Shown: positions 22,441-35,617, counted from the first letter of the stretch. The stretch: 64,000 bases of DNA from Gari tellinella (GCA_922989275.2 OV277864.1:72048158-72112157), one strand, 5' to 3'. The notes: generated from the letters alone by a model not told the origin. Made by a program: numbers and translations.

Positions 22441-22520
22441 TTTAAATGTATGGGGTGCCTGGTCTAAATTTTTACAATAAATATAACAATATTCCAGATA
22501 GGAAATTAAAATAGTATTAA

Positions 22521-22618
22521 TATATAAACTGCTTCTTTCTAATATTTCGACCTCTAAAGGCCTTTTCTTTGGAAAAGGCCCTTAGAGGTCGAAATATTAG
22601 AAAAGAGCAGTTTATATA
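22521..22618. repeat. Long hairpin, ~44 bp arms
   Basis: AACTGCTTCTTTCTAATATT then TCGACCTCTAAAGGCC, short loop, and the complement. The sequence before it (AATATAACAATATTCCAGAT) and the left arm recur at 63788-63870, and the right-arm motif at the window end. Confidence 0.75.
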
Positions 22619-23853
22619 TCAATACTAAATTTTTAATTTTGTTTTGTTTTATATTGGAATTCCTATCATGATGCGCCGTCTGATCTCCAGCGTCAACACT
22701 GTTATTCTCTGTCCCATATATGGGATCGTTGGCACCAATGGGTTTAAATTCAGCCACTTTTTAGTTACAACTTTTCCTAAATGTTTTAATCGAAACACGC
22801 GGGAAGGCTTCACAGCCACTGCATCTATTATTTGTTTTCACAACAACACTGGCATCACGCTCGATACTAAAAAACATGCAATATTGAACTATTGTTTCAA
22901 CCCACTTTCTAAAGTTGTGTTACATAGTAAAAATACATGTATTGTTTGTTCATAGATTTTATCTATTGATCGTGTCTCAGAGCGAAACAAAAACAATATA
23001 GTCAAGTTATAATATTGTAATAATTTCCAGTCAAGATACGCACAACTCTTAAAATAAATATCGCCAGTTTAGTCGTTCGCTTACCTTTTAAACTTGCAAA
23101 CAGTGAAGAGCAGGATTAGAGTTCGGGTATTCCGGCATCTCATTAGGCTCCAATATTGTTGCCACTCATCTTAGGATGAATTATATGCATCAAAATGTTG
23201 TCATTTTCTATATTTTGTTGCAAAGAGTTTGCATTTAAGTTTCGTCTAAACGGGTAATACATGTAATAAAGTCCTCTACATTGTATGCTACAACATTGAG
23301 GAACATAGTGTTTAACTACTTTGTTTACTAAGGTATCGAATCCATAATGTGCAGTTATTATGATACGCGTTTGATACGCGTTTACTACAGGGAGAATAGT
23401 AGGGACGGGTTTATTCATTCCCGTTAAAACGAAACTAAACTGGAATACAATTGCAATAACATTTGGAAATGGAGAATTCATATCTGATCGGAATGAAAAA
23501 AACAGGTCAAATCTGGATAGTCTGATCTGGCTGCAAAAAGTTGAAATGGAAATATTTGTTTTAGCACATACTCTTATAGTATAAATTAACGAATATTTCA
23601 CACAACAATAACACAGACTGTAACAATATGGATGTGTTTAAATACTAAGTTAAACTTTACATGCAACCACTGTGCCTCAATAACGTGTATAAATGCTGAA
23701 CTCTGATCAGTAGGAACGACCGTTGACTTTCCGCGTTTGAACAAAATGCAAAAGAGAACTCTACCCCAATCTATCAAAGGATTGGGCAAGACTCATCTCC
23801 AATTCTAAAGTTGTAAGTATATGGCCGAATTTTATGCGCTCGCTGTCACACCA

Positions 23854-24312
23854 GGGGCCCCGTTTCATAGAACTTCGTACGACAAATGTTGTCGTACAGT
23901 GGACAATCTGTTAAACGCGTTTACAATAAAACTATTATTTGCAGTGCAAACAGTTTGGAGCCAGATCACACGCCGGGTATCCCGGCGTCTGATCAGGCTC
24001 CAAACTGTTTGCCACCAAGATAAACAAGAATTATCAGAATTGTCCAAAAGTTGTTTTTTTCTACGTTTTAGTGCTTTGCGTTTGCGTACGTTTGCGTTTA
24101 AACGGGAAAGAATAACAGATTTTCCACTGTAAGTCAGATTAGAAAAGTATCAATTATTTTTGTTTCCATTTAATCCTGTCTTGTGACATCTCTTTGGAAT
24201 CGTCTTGAAAATCGTCACAAGACAGGATTAGATAGAGAAATCAGAATTAAATGTATTTTTAAGTTTTGACTTACGACTGTTTTTGTCGTACGAAGGTTAA
24301 TGAAACGGGCCA
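23854..24312. mobile_element. Family F element split by an A insertion
   Basis: GGGGCCCCGTTTCATAGAAC and GTTAATGAAACGGGCC are the ends; subterminal CTTCGTACGACA and GTCGTACGAAGG pair. The A element 23895-24131 sits inside at a TA. An internal hairpin TAATCCTGTCTTGTGAC / GTCACAAGACAGGATTA lies at 24170-24232. Confidence 0.75.
23895..24131 (+). mobile_element. MITE family A nested in family F
   Basis: TACAGTGGACAATCTG to CAGATTTTCCACTGTA. The host reads CG before and AGTC after; the uninterrupted F copy at about 39030 has CGTAAGTC there, so TA was duplicated on insertion. Confidence 0.86.
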
Positions 24313-24429
24313 CATGTTCGCACATTCACCTTTTTTGTCGTAGACTAAGTACATGTACTACTTTGGGCGTATTATTCCTAACAAAAATAGTTTCTGTCAA
24401 CGCCTTTTACAATAAATTGTACCAAAAAC

Positions 24430-24653
24430 ATATACCTATGTGTGTTCCCCGTCCCATACATGTATATGAGACATAGGCAAACAGTGTAGTATCCGCACAA
24501 TGCTGCGTCTGACCAGAGCCGATTGGTTTGCTTATAGAAATTTCAATATAAAAATGATCAAAACAATTGTACCAGGCAATCTTTAGATCGAAAAGTGACT
24601 TATCCAACATATAACCATGATGGAAAAACTCCTCTGGGCACAAATGTTTAACA
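24430..24653. mobile_element. Family J element, decayed
   Basis: GGCAAACAGTGTAGTATCCG core start, AATTTCAATATAAAAATGA and CTGGGCACAAATGTTTAAC right end, as in the J copy at 27325. Confidence 0.5.
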
Positions 24654-25004
24654 CACATGCAATTGTGTACATTGGCAATGCTAATGTGTATTGTGTTTAC
24701 GCTTCAGATACAATGTACATCATCAGGTTAAACAACTTTACTTTCAAAATTAGGAAATATATGTATTTCTAAGATTTGTCTTTGATATTTCTTTCTTTCT
24801 GACTGAAAGCTATTATATTTGACATCTTTTACACACAAAATACTTCGGATGTTATCGGCGAGTTTTATTGCTTACAAATTGTACTTGAAACGTTACATGC
24901 CAAGAGTAGCCTGTGCCAGGGATGTATATTGAAAAACGAGTAAGCTTTGTGAAGGATAATCTTCTTTATGACACGTCTAATGCAGTTTAGGAGATATTGT
25001 CTCA

Positions 25005-25212
25005 TCCTGTGTAATTGAAACGTTGTGCAAACGCAAAACAATCAAATATGGACAGTAACAGATTCTCAGAAGTATTTCTGAATGGCAAACAGTTTGGAAC
25101 CTTGCACTATAACACGTTACCCGGCATCTGAATATGATCCAAACAGTTTGCATTATTATAGTCGTTCTAGCTCCAACGCATTTAATGCAGGAATAGTTTC
25201 CTTTCCGCTGTG
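25005..25212 (-). mobile_element. MITE family A, decayed
   Basis: GTGCAAACGCAAAAC, GGCAAACAGTTTGGAACC, TTACCCGGCATC and CCTTTCCGCTGTG. Other decayed scraps are at 25700-25850 and 26020-26100. 25220-25660 shows nothing I recognise. Confidence 0.5.
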
Positions 25213-26199
25213 CATAATTTAGATACATATTTGTTTCAACTTAAATCATTAATCTGAAAATTCCAGCATAAACACTCACGCCTTCAAGTTTTCTTCATTC
25301 ACTTGCCATCAGTCACGTGATGTAAATACTGTATATACTGTAACATACTCGGTTCCATGTAAACACCTGGAAATAAATTAAACATATCAGCGATAAGGTA
25401 ATGCTCTCTTAATACAATCGGACCAACATCGGCTAATGTCGATGATCTACCAGTCGCTTCAAGTGATGTTTGCACCAAACGATGTTCGATTCGGTACGAC
25501 CTGTTTATTGACGAGAATGGTCTGCCGTTTTACGTAGAGTGCCGATAATGCCCGACATTAGCCCGATTTTATTAAGGGGCAATACCGCAATAAATGTCAT
25601 CGTCACTACTTTTTAGTCATTAGATTTCTTATTTCATACACCTCATGTAAAAAGAGCGATTAGAACGTGATTCATCCATTATGAGCGATATTAAACGACA
25701 AAGTATTGCAATAAAATGTAAAACATGGCTTGAAAATGTTGACGAAAAATTCAAAGGTTTGCGTGGAAAACAGTTTGAAGCCTGACCAGACGCAGAGTTA
25801 CTCTTTATCTGATCTGGGTCTAAAATGTTTGTAATTGGCATATTTTAGTTAGTACCAATCGCAAACAAGTAAGAATAGACAATAGACTACGGGATTCTTA
25901 CAATAACACAGGTCATTTGAGACTCATATGTCATAACAAGTGGCCATATATTCAATCAACTGTATCGTTGTATACAATATTTTATTTTCAACATACAGTT
26001 TGCATATTGTTTTGGTACCGGAAAAAGAGTGGAAAATACATTATTCACGTTTAAACGAATCTAAACGCAAACGCATTGCAAACAAAATGTAGAAATGTCA
26101 GCCTATTAAATATACAGCGGACGGTCTAACAAAACGTCGTACATGTATGTGAGATTATAATACAATTCTCACTCACTATTTATTTATCCATCTACAATG

Positions 26200-26345
26200 T
26201 ATGCCTGTCTTGTGACATCTCTTTGTAAAAAGATGTCACAAGACAGGATTAGATGGAGAAATCAGAAATAGGGTGTATTCTAAAGTTTTGACATATCGTT
26301 TTTGTTCTATGACGTTTAGAAAGCCGGGGCCCTTTTTATTGTACT
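26200..26345. mobile_element. Family F remnant
   Basis: GCCTGTCTTGTGACATC hairpin, AGTTTTGACATATCGTTTTT and GGGGCCC. It is followed by a decayed A core at 26375-26440 (GACGCCGGGTAACACGGTGT). Confidence 0.5.
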
Positions 26346-26660
26346 TTCGGAAATGATTGTTTAAGTATAAATGTGTTTGGCAAGAAGTAGACGCCGGGTA
26401 ACACGGTGTCTGATCAGGCTTCAAATTGTTTGCCATTAAAACAAAAGCGTGCGAATTATTATTATTACCGGTATTATACATGTACCAGCTTTATATAGCG
26501 CTCTTTTCACACAGGAGCTGTGAGTTTAAAAAGTTGTCATTTTCTACATTTCACTGCAATACGTGTGCGTTTCAGGGGCGTTTAAACAGGAATGAATAAC
26601 GTCTTCTCCTCGGTACGTTATGAAATTGTCTTGTGAAAGATTTGTGGTCTGCAACAATTC

Positions 26661-26908
26661 TTAACCCATAACCTAATAGATACGCCTTTTTACGCATTCA
26701 ATTTATTTCTCAACTGAGGAAAATAGTTCCAATTTATACAGTATGAAATGTATGACATGAACTATTGACTCTATACTAGCAGATGGTAGCTTAAAGCAGG
26801 TTAAAAGTAAAGCAGAATGCGTCTTAAGGCGCTTTCTGCTTTACTTTCAACCTGCTTTAAGAAGTCACCTATTTCCAATACTAGAAACAGGCTATGGGGT
26901 AATGAGTT
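26661..26908 (-). mobile_element. Family C element, well preserved
   Basis: TTAACCCATAACCTAATAGA left and CTATGGGGTAATGAGTTAA right are inverted ends including TTAA on both sides. Inside is a near perfect hairpin (AGCAGGTTAAAAGTAAAGC, AGAATGCGTCTTAAGGCGC and complement). About 248 bp, non-coding. Confidence 0.75.
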
Positions 26909-26984
26909 AAACTTTATGTTTACGCATTTGTTGGCAAGTTTTATCGTCAGAGGGTCAGTTAGGTTAGACCTGGACCCCAATGGT

Positions 26985-27242
26985 TTTAACCCTTTACCCC
27001 ATCGTCTATTTCTAGCTTTGAAAATAGGTACATGTAATCACTCAAAGCATGTTTGAGTGAAAACAGAATGCGTCTTAAGGCGCATTCAGCATTAGTTTCA
27101 GCCTACTCTTAGCATTTACCTTAAATGATAAATAAACATTGTTCAGTGCCTGTTCAAACTGAGCATCGTTAACTTATGAAAAAAGTTTCCCCTTTAGGAA
27201 ATTAAACTGCTAAGAATCGCGTCTATGTGGTAAAGGGTTTAA
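26985..27242 (+). mobile_element. Family C element, decayed core
   Basis: TTAACCCTTTACCCCATCG left, AACAGAATGCGTCTTAAGGC hairpin, GTCTATGTGGTAAAGGGTTT right. Confidence 0.65.
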
Positions 27243-27324
27243 ACTATTCATTACGGTATTACGACAGTGCTTCGGTCAATTTACCTAAAGTTTACTTAAA
27301 GAAAATTAAATCAGACAAGCCTTG

Positions 27325-27556
27325 TTTAAACCATTTGTGCCCACGATCCCATATATTGCACATAGGCAAACAGTGTAGACTCTGATCAGACGCCGCATTT
27401 TATGCGGCGTCTGATCAGAGTCTACACTTGTTGCTGTTAGGAAGTTCAATATAAAACAAAATAAAAAAATAAATTATGACCGGGCATCCCTTTGTTAAAA
27501 AATAGACTTATCCAATATATAAACATGGAATAATCCACTGGGTATAAATGGGTTAA
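27325..27556. mobile_element. Family J element with shared hairpin core
   Basis: TTTAAACCATTTGTGCCCA left and GGGTATAAATGGGTTAA right. The core at 27364-27437 is a near perfect hairpin with arm AGTGTAGACTCTGATCAGAC and GCCGCAT. Both arms carry GTGTAGACTC where family A has GTTTGGAGCC. Confidence 0.7.
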
Positions 27557-28018
27557 GACGTAGTTCAGCTGTACGTTGTAATTTGGAACATGACTGTCTT
27601 TAACTACTGGGGTTCGTATAATTGTAATTAAAGAGTAGTTCTAAATGAGCTTCGCCTAACGGAGTTACAGTTATCGACACTCCATTGTATAATGTAATGT
27701 TGATTGTTGGACCATCTATTTCTAACTTTCCAAAACGAATCACCACCATTAAATTGTTTCATGATTTACCCTTGTGCCATGTTGTTGCGTCCTTTACAAA
27801 CAGTGTGCATATAAAGAGTACACATGTCATATGAAAACATTGTATAGCCATATCCTAGGGCTCATGCAGGAACTTTTTGAATAGGGTATGCAATGTTTGT
27901 CATTTTGAAATTAACTGCAGAAATCTCCCCTAAATGGAGGATACTTAATTGATAAGTGGAATAGTCCATTAACTTATTCATGGTTCAATGAGTAAAACGG
28001 AACATTTTTAGTTAGTGG

Positions 28019-28371
28019 TACAGTGCTCCCTCCTTACAACGGCACTCCGAACAACGATTCCCTCCTTACAACAACTCTTGCTCCTGTTCCTCGAACACGA
28101 CAATTATTTCAAAGACGCTTTCATTTCGTAACATAATTATGTATTATTCATTTTGACAGAAACAATAAAAACACAATGACGAGTGGCAAACAGTTTGAAT
28201 CCAGATCAGACGCTGCGTGACGCGGCGTCTGATCTGGATTCAAGCTCTTTACAAATGTGAGCTTAGTTCTTTAAGGATCTTAATGTTCCCTCCCTATATC
28301 AACCCCCCCCCCCGAACAACACACAACATTTGTGTCTCCCATTACGTGTTGTTGTGGAGGGGGGCACGGTA
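28019..28371. mobile_element. MITE family G with shared hairpin core
   Basis: TACAGTGCTCCCTCCTTACA left, GTTGTGGAGGGGGGCACGGT right; core 28184-28255 with arm TTGAATCCAGATCAGACG. A poly-C run of nine or more at 28306 may be assembly-sensitive. Confidence 0.7.
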
Positions 28372-28544
28372 TTTCAATTCTGAAAGCAATATTGATTAGA
28401 AAGATGTATCTAAACCCACTCCAAAAATTTAATTCCACAATGGTCTTATGTATCATTTTTATTTTGACTTTATAAACGAGGTCTCATTACTCTATAGAGC
28501 GTATTGAAATCACCCATGTTATAATGTTGAATTATACATTGGAT

Positions 28545-28788
28545 ACTATGTTATTCTTTTCCGTTTGCATGACACTAAACGCAAATGCATTTCAATTAAA
28601 TTGTGAAAATTACAATGTTTGAAAAACTCGTGAATGACATTTTATCTTAGTGGCAAACGATTTGAGGCCTGATCAGACACCGGGTAACGTCTGATTTGGC
28701 TACGAACCGATTGCGTCGAGCAGTTAGGCAAACACAGTTTCGCATAAACACATTACTCTGAGAAAGAATAACGTATTCTCTATTGTAA
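28545..28788 (-). mobile_element. MITE family A, decayed
   Basis: GTTATTCTTTTCCGTTTGC left, GAGAAAGAATAACGTATTCT right; core reduced to GACACCGGGTAACGTCTGAT. Confidence 0.6.
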
Positions 28789-29085
28789 CACTGATTTCTA
28801 GATACCACCGAGTCCATAAAAAATCTTATTGAAGAAATCATAAGTTGTCATCTTTAACAGATAATGTTAATGCACCATATCGTTTGAACTGTTCGATAAA
28901 TCTTATTTAATTGCAATAAATTTTGTAATATAAATACATGTTTTTATTCTTTTTGCGTTTACCTTATTCCTCTGGGCCCGATATGGGGATTTATTATTTC
29001 CTTGCTTAAACTCTTTCAGTATCTTACCCGAGTACAATGATTGCAAACAGTATTCGTTCGGCGCCAAAGTAATCGTGAATTTGTT

Positions 29086-29462
29086 TACCCCTCTTCCACT
29101 TTTTTGTCGTCTACTTCCATATTATGGATCTCAAGATTGTTTCAAAGTAAGATCAAATGTAGTATGACTTAAGAAATATCGATACAAGAGTCAAACAGTT
29201 TGAATCCTGATCAGACGCCGCGTTACGCGGCGTCTGATCAGGTTTCAAACTTTTTGTAAAGTTGACTTTATGCGACTTCAGCGCCAAAAGGGTAAAATCC
29301 AGACGTCAAGATCTAAACTGTTAGACACTCGAATCGATATTTTTGACGTCCTACTACATTAAATCAAACTTTAAAACGTTCTTGCAAACCATAACATTTA
29401 AGCAGACGACAATAAAGCGGCGAAGGGGTAAACTAAGGATCCATTTGGCGCCGAAAGGGTTA
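29086..29462. mobile_element. Family B elements, two overlapping
   Basis: The first, about 29086-29300, contains a good core (AACAGTTTGAATCCTGATC, AGACGCCGCGTTACGCGG) and ends AGCGCCAAAAGGGTAAA. The second continues to GGCGCCGAAAGGGTTAA with the B-specific AAGCAGACGACAATAAAGCG. Confidence 0.6.
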
Positions 29463-29469
29463 AAGGGAA

Positions 29470-30620
29470 AGTGAGGGTAATATTTCTATATTCCTTACAC
29501 TATTACAGTGAAGCTCATTTATAACGACAATATATATAACTAAATATTGGACATAGCAGAGCAACATATATTCCCAATTTATACAAAATTTAGAGTAACC
29601 TTTTTCAATTCTACAAAGAGGCTACGGAGTAAAGGTTTAACCTATTTGAATCTATTTCTGTGTCAGCATACTTTCTGCTTGTAATTAGTTTTTGCTTTCT
29701 TTATTAATATATTTTGCTTTGCAATTTTTGTTGGTAATTTGAATCTATTATGGATCCGAAAAACAGGCAGAAAGTACGCCAAATAATACCGGTATGACGT
29801 CTTTTGACGTCGCCAATGACATCATAATCGCATGATGTCATAAGTATAATTAGTTTACTTTCATGCTCTGAAAGAGGCCACACGCCGAAACATGTAAGAA
29901 ACGTAATACACTACAGTGTTCAATCTTTGTGTTTTTCTCTGTTTTACATAATATAATTTATTTTATTGACCTGATATAATGAAATTACATGTACGGATAT
30001 AACTAAAGAAATCAAACCGGCCTGATGACTTTATCATAACCGAGCTTCTCTGGACTAAATATATCCCCCTTTTTACGCCTGTCAATGGCAAAAATAGTCG
30101 TGAATATGCACTATAAAATGTGTGCTATATACTAACAGATGGTAGCTTAAAGAGAGATTACAGTAAAGAAGAACGTATACATGTATGCAACTCCAATTGA
30201 ATGTAGATATAAAAACATTTTAGAAAATGTTATTGATTACCTTTTAACTGAAAAGCATTCCGTTGGGAACCTGATCACACATGATATTAATTGGCCTCTA
30301 ATCTGACTATAGACGATTGGCAATTGGCATAAAAAGTTTAGCATAAACGGGTGTACTGGGAAAAAATAGTGTCTTATATATTGTACTGTTACAATAATTA
30401 AGTTAAGTAATCTTCGTCTTAACGCGTTCTACTCTGTTTCTGTTGTAATGTCGTCCGTTTATAAAAATGTATGTCTTGATAAGTAGATTTTTTAAATTAA
30501 AAGGAAAACAGTATGGTCGACACATATTTTGGATCCAAAAAGACGCCGCCTTTCGTTAGCAACACCATTATTTGAAAAGACAAATGAAATTCAAAACAAA
30601 TTGAAGAGTACAAATCCAAT
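29470..30620. other. Stretch without a recognised gene
   Basis: AT-rich sequence with scraps only: a short palindromic patch CATGATGTCATAAG near 29835, a decayed C piece near 30140 (AGATGGTAGCTTAAAG) and a decayed A piece at 30225-30385. No splice-bounded open frame. Confidence 0.5.
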
Positions 30621-30768
30621 TGAGCAGTACCATGACAAAACCGGCCTTATTGCATAGCAACATTGTACAGACCATTCAATGTTGTCATCACACGCTCTAA
30701 ATTTGGTCTACAATGCCAAGTACCTTGTATAAACAGCTACTTAAATGCTTTAGATGCATGTTGGTATC

Positions 30769-30837
30769 CAACAATGTAGATCAAGGCCAGCTGCCGCGTC
30801 TTTGACGCGGCTGCTGGCCTTGATCTACACTGTTTGC
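30769..30837. mobile_element. Family D hairpin
   Basis: TGTAGATCAAGGCCAGCTGC, CGCGTC, TTT, then the complement ending ATCTACACTGTTTG. CAACATTGTA-type flanks at 30630 and 31535 suggest a longer element. Confidence 0.7.
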
Positions 30838-31339
30838 TATGCAATAAGGCATATTTTCTCATGAGACGGCTCACTTATAACTGAGCTATATAACATTTGC
30901 TTTTGTAAAAGACAAGAGCAAAACTTAACTTTTTGCACGCTAGCGGCAAATATGTGTTTACCGTTGCAAATAGTTTGCAAATATTTGCCCAATCGTTAAT
31001 GAAAATGGTGCAGGTCCGTTCATATTTAGATACGAATGTGCATAGATTGCAGCTCTGTATGTAATATTCGCATTACGCACTCTAGTAGGGTCTTCAAAAG
31101 AAACTTGAGATATAGGTTTATATGCCGTCTTTTCAAGCTTTTAAACCTAAGTGACGATTATACGCACTATTTACGCTTTCATCTGTCCAAAGAAAGCAAG
31201 TCCTGCAGGAGCAATCTGAGCACAGTAAGTTTTAGCAATACAGTGAAAATAAAATTCTCTGGTAGTTAAACTTGATTTGACTTTATTGCAAACTAGATAT
31301 GATGTGCCTGCAAATTATAACACCTACCTTATTGCATTG

Positions 31340-31409
31340 CAAACAGTGTAGATCAAGGCCAGCCGCCGCGTCTTTGACTCGGCGGCTGGTCTTGATCTAC
31401 ATAGTTTGA
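31340..31409. mobile_element. Family D hairpin
   Basis: CAAACAGTGTAGATCAAGGC, CAGCCGCCGCGTC, TTT and the complement with one mismatch. It is followed by GGTCTTTATAATGTTGC, also found after the copy at 63386. Confidence 0.72.
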
Positions 31410-31579
31410 CACGCACATGCATTTAATGCATTTTATTTAGCTGTATTATAAATTATACGAATGTTGGCAGTGTAGACCAAACTCATATGCAGAGCATGAG
31501 ATGAATACGGTGCTTGGTCTTTATAATGTTGCAAAGCACTAAGGCTGGTTTTGTGATGACACGGTTCATACGTCTTTTC

Positions 31580-32440
31580 GAAGGTTCAGATTCGACTGGG
31601 TTTTAAAAGAATGTCAAATAGTTGATTCAAGATAAGTTGCTGACTAGACGACGGTTTAACAACTTTCCCCAAAGCGAGGTTTAAATGTTATTTGAAAAGT
31701 CCTAAATTATATGTTCCAGCAATAACTTCGAATTTAACATCGTAAACGGATGAAGAATATATCCAGAACAAAATAGGACAATACTGGTAACAATGGTTAA
31801 ACAACCTGAAAAGGTTATTGCCGATATATGTACGAATGTACATTCTCTTTTCTAGTCATCCGGGTATTTAATGTCATACGCATACTCTCGGTCCTTCATT
31901 CGGATGGCGCCGGTCTTATTCGGAGAAAAAATTAATTCTAATTTTCGGTAAAATCACGATTTTGCAACTTATGTAAGACCTTCGTAGAAGTCATAGGACC
32001 TATTCAGATAATATTAATGAGTAAAAAATAATGAGATTAAACGCCCTGCTGCACAAACTTATGTAGATTTTGGGTTTGTTGTCCCCGAGTGCGCGTGCTC
32101 GCTAAGTGTAAACAAAGGGGGTATGATGTCACACTGGAAAAGAGAATGTTGCGTTTCACCCTTTCACTGCCTTAAAAAGAGTACAGAAGTTATTTTCAAA
32201 CAGTGTTAATTTCAACTAGAAGCCGCTTAAAACTGTACGACACTCCTTTCAATATTTTGTTAGTCAAATTACCTTAACATGCATTTAATAAAAGCGGGGT
32301 GACTTTTTCTAAGTATATAATTTTATGAAGGGTCTAACGTAATTAACATAAAGTAAAACCAAGTGATGCTGTTGTTTCCAAACAAACGCATGTATACGTT
32401 AGGAAGTGTCCTTTGCAAAGCAAATAGTTTGAAACAATAT
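31580..32440. other. Stretch without a recognised gene
   Basis: Mixed sequence with a GC-richer patch near 32080-32110. No splice-bounded open frame or known repeat was identified. Confidence 0.4.
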
Positions 32441-32685
32441 CAGCTCTTTCGGCGACGAAATCGTATAAAATAGACATTGCAAACAGCTTGGATCCTGATC
32501 AGACGCCGCGTGACGCGGCGTCTGATCAGGATTCAAACTGTTTGACACTCGTGTGGAAAATCCTTATGCAATACAACCTTATATCTAATTTTGAAACGAT
32601 CTTGCAATCAACAATATTGAAGAAGCCGACAATATAGCGTTTAGGGAGTAAACATGTCACTATTAATTTGGCCCCGAAAAGGTTA
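32441..32685. mobile_element. Family B element, well preserved
   Basis: CAGCTCTTTCGGCGACG left, GGCCCCGAAAAGGTTA right. The core 32475-32545 is an almost perfect hairpin, arm AGCTTGGATCCTGATCAGAC. B-specific GAAGAAGCCGACAATATAGC follows. Confidence 0.72.
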
Positions 32686-33235
32686 GACGTCAAGTAACCC
32701 GACCTCCAATCCGCAGATAAACACCTTAACAGTGAAAATAAAACAATCCTCAAAAAGTTCAAGGAACTAAAACATTCTCCATTGTCTTGTCTTTCCTTTG
32801 AATTTCGTTACATTTCACCAGAAAGTAAAATATATATTGCTACACTGTCATATATGATATACTGCTTTTACAAATCACCGTCATAGTTATAACTGTTATG
32901 AAATATATATAGTAACACTTTGATTTCTAAAGCACATATATTCTGGATTTCAATAGTTATACAGAATAGCACTCATCGCATAAAAAGCCCTCATTAATCA
33001 TCGTATCCCATGCAATAACAAATTTCGAAAGAAAATCTCAAAGGCGGCCCGTACAAGAGAAAATCAATACTGTAGAGAAGTTCAAAGAAGAGCATAAATC
33101 TCAATTTGTTTGACGGAATAAGTTCACGGACATAACAATTAGACTTTAAAGATATTGAGTGACGATTAACGTAAGTGGCGGATACTTTAAACTCTTCGCA
33201 CGTTTGCGATGCAATCGTGATTACTTTTGGAAACA

Positions 33236-33297
33236 TTCTGGATCCTAATGAGACGCCTGCTGACGCGGCGTCTCATCAGGATCCAAAATGTTTGATT
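33236..33297. mobile_element. Hairpin core, ATGAGACGCC variant
   Basis: TGGATCCTAATGAGACGCC pairs with GGCGTCTCATCAGGATCCA. The C to G change in ATCAGACG is present in both arms. The flank just left, TTTGGAAACATTC, is not assigned. Confidence 0.6.
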
Positions 33298-33586
33298 CTC
33301 TGAGTTCATTTTGACATGAAATATGTCAAACAAGTACATCTAGAATAGTAGCAGAATAACAAATTGACAGACAAACGTGTTACTTAGCGTTAAAAGTGTT
33401 TAATGGGTTTTCTAAACTTTACTAGTACTAGCTGTAAGTTCATCAAGCATATTCTTAAGTGTTTTCTATATGTACTCATTCAAGAGGCCTTAATCATATT
33501 CTAATTTAAGGAGAAAGTCATTGTAACTGAAACTACCTTGTATGCAGACAGTTTGTGAAAAGCTTGACGAAATTGACATTTAAACA

Positions 33587-34250
33587 AGAGCTGTTAGAGT
33601 AGAGACCTGCAACGCTCAGCTATTACAAACAAATCTTAATAAGAGCCGACCAACAGACAAATGTCTCTATTAGTAAGTTAAACTTCTGTTTCTGATCATC
33701 AACATCCCTACAAATCAGTTGTAGGAGTTTAGAAAAAATTTAGTCTATACTAAGTACACGATTTCAAATTTAAATTAATTTTAAGCCTTTTATCACAGTC
33801 CAAAACCAGTTAAAAAATAAACAACGTCCTCCAAAACAGATATTATTGTTGTACTGCATAATTTTTGAACTCGTACATATCTATCATTCATCATCGCGCA
33901 GATATTTCACTTGATATATTTGGATTACAACACTTGTTGTTAAACGTTTATCTTCACTTTCTACCGAAAAAGGTAATCATGTGCTTCTTTTGTTAAAGAA
34001 AAAAGATATACTTTATTACTATATTGCATCAATGTGTAACCAAGAGGGAACCTGCTTTTTAAAACAATAACTACAAAATCTTTGTGTCAGTATCTTGTTG
34101 AGATTGAATAATGTCAACACTTGCAGCTAGACCATAACCTTGAGTTTGTTGTTGCTGCTATTATATAGAATAACAATTATTAAAAAACAAGACAAAATTT
34201 GATAACAAAAATAAATTACCATTTTCCTCTTTTCTCCAGAAATTTGAATT
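33587..34250. repeat. ACAAGAGCTGT-type molluscan repeat, decayed
   Basis: Starts AACAAGAGCTGTTAGAG and continues with CTGCTTTTTAAAACAATAAC type sequence of the kind seen at 50190. No coding potential. The stretch 33300-34560 is otherwise empty to my reading. Confidence 0.4.
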
Positions 34251-35617
34251 AATATTAAGCTCGAAAGCAACCATCATTCCAAATAACTTTATCCTATTAT
34301 CAGTATTTCATAAAAAAGAAACGAATTGCAACATTAGCGTCAACATTTACTTTATAATTTAATCCCAAAATGTACAGACCAAATAGGTCATACTATGCTT
34401 AAAATTGAAAAAAAGATCCATATTTACTATACTATGTCAATATTCCACCAATACTAAATCTACATTATAAATATCAGCTGATATTTAAAAAGGAATGGGA
34501 GTGATTGCGGTACGTCATTCTTTAGATATCCACTGTCAACATTTAGTCAAAACCGAAACCCCACTACAATGCAATGCAAATGTAGTACATGAAGGCTGCG
34601 TGAGGATAATGACACATATTTAAAGTCTGGTTGTAAACAGTTCGGACCCATTGAAGAGAGTTTGGGACCAGATCAGACACCGAGTAATTAAGTCTGGTCT
34701 GAACTGTCTCCAGTCGGTTAACAATAAGATCAAACCTTGAGGTCAATCACGTTCTTTGTAAAAACAAAACAGTGCTTTCTCATTGCTACATATACATGTA
34801 GTAAAATATTATAAAACGAGAACGTGCAATATTTTGCTATTAATTTAATTGTTAAAGTCACAGGCAAGAGCACAGATAAAGTTCCTGACTGACATACTAC
34901 TTTACATGTTACATATTATACATGTATGCGCTTGAGTAAATTACCCCATATGTAACAGTTTATCTTTCTAGAAAGAAGAATTATTAAACTACATGTTCAG
35001 AAAATAATGCGATTATCAGAGTGTAAACTGAATCCCAAATTTACACTGAATTCCAAATTTGAATTTATTCAGATATATATATGTATTACAACACATAAAC
35101 CCGGAGTCTGATTTGGTTCCAAACTAGTTTTCCAGTCACATACAAATTAAACGGTCCGATTTTCGTTTTGATATACAAACAAAAATATGTCAGTTCCTAC
35201 ATTTTATCTAATTTTGTGTGCGTTTAGTTTCCTTTTAAACCGGAAAGACATACGTTTTACCCCCTACATGCGCAGCCTTTTATCACCTAACATCATAATA
35301 GAAAGACCTTCCCGTTACTCCCACAACCTCATAAATCACAGCCTTACCAACAAGACTGATCTTCAAGATCAATGCAAAACAATATTCTTGTATTCTTGTA
35401 TCTTCACTCAACATCAAGTATTGTAAAACAGTATAGAGTGATGAACGTCCTCTTTCATTTGCTAGAGGATGCAAGATCGTAGTCATAAAACCTAAGCTGT
35501 TGAAGTGTTATGTCTGAAAGCTAAAGTTCAGCTGCACGAGAAGAGAAAGCGTGTCTCTCCGATACTACGCGCCCGGTAACATTTAGCCTGCTATAATAGA
35601 CTCCTGGCGTCAGTACA

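Noticed and set aside
23143..23601. 152-codon open frame on the - strand
   Set aside because: Contains decayed family A sequence (AAACGAAACTAAACTGG type) and no recognisable domain; best explained as chance in AT-rich repeat DNA.
32994..33236. 80-codon - strand frame
   Set aside because: No clear splice borders, no domain, and the end overlaps a hairpin core flank.
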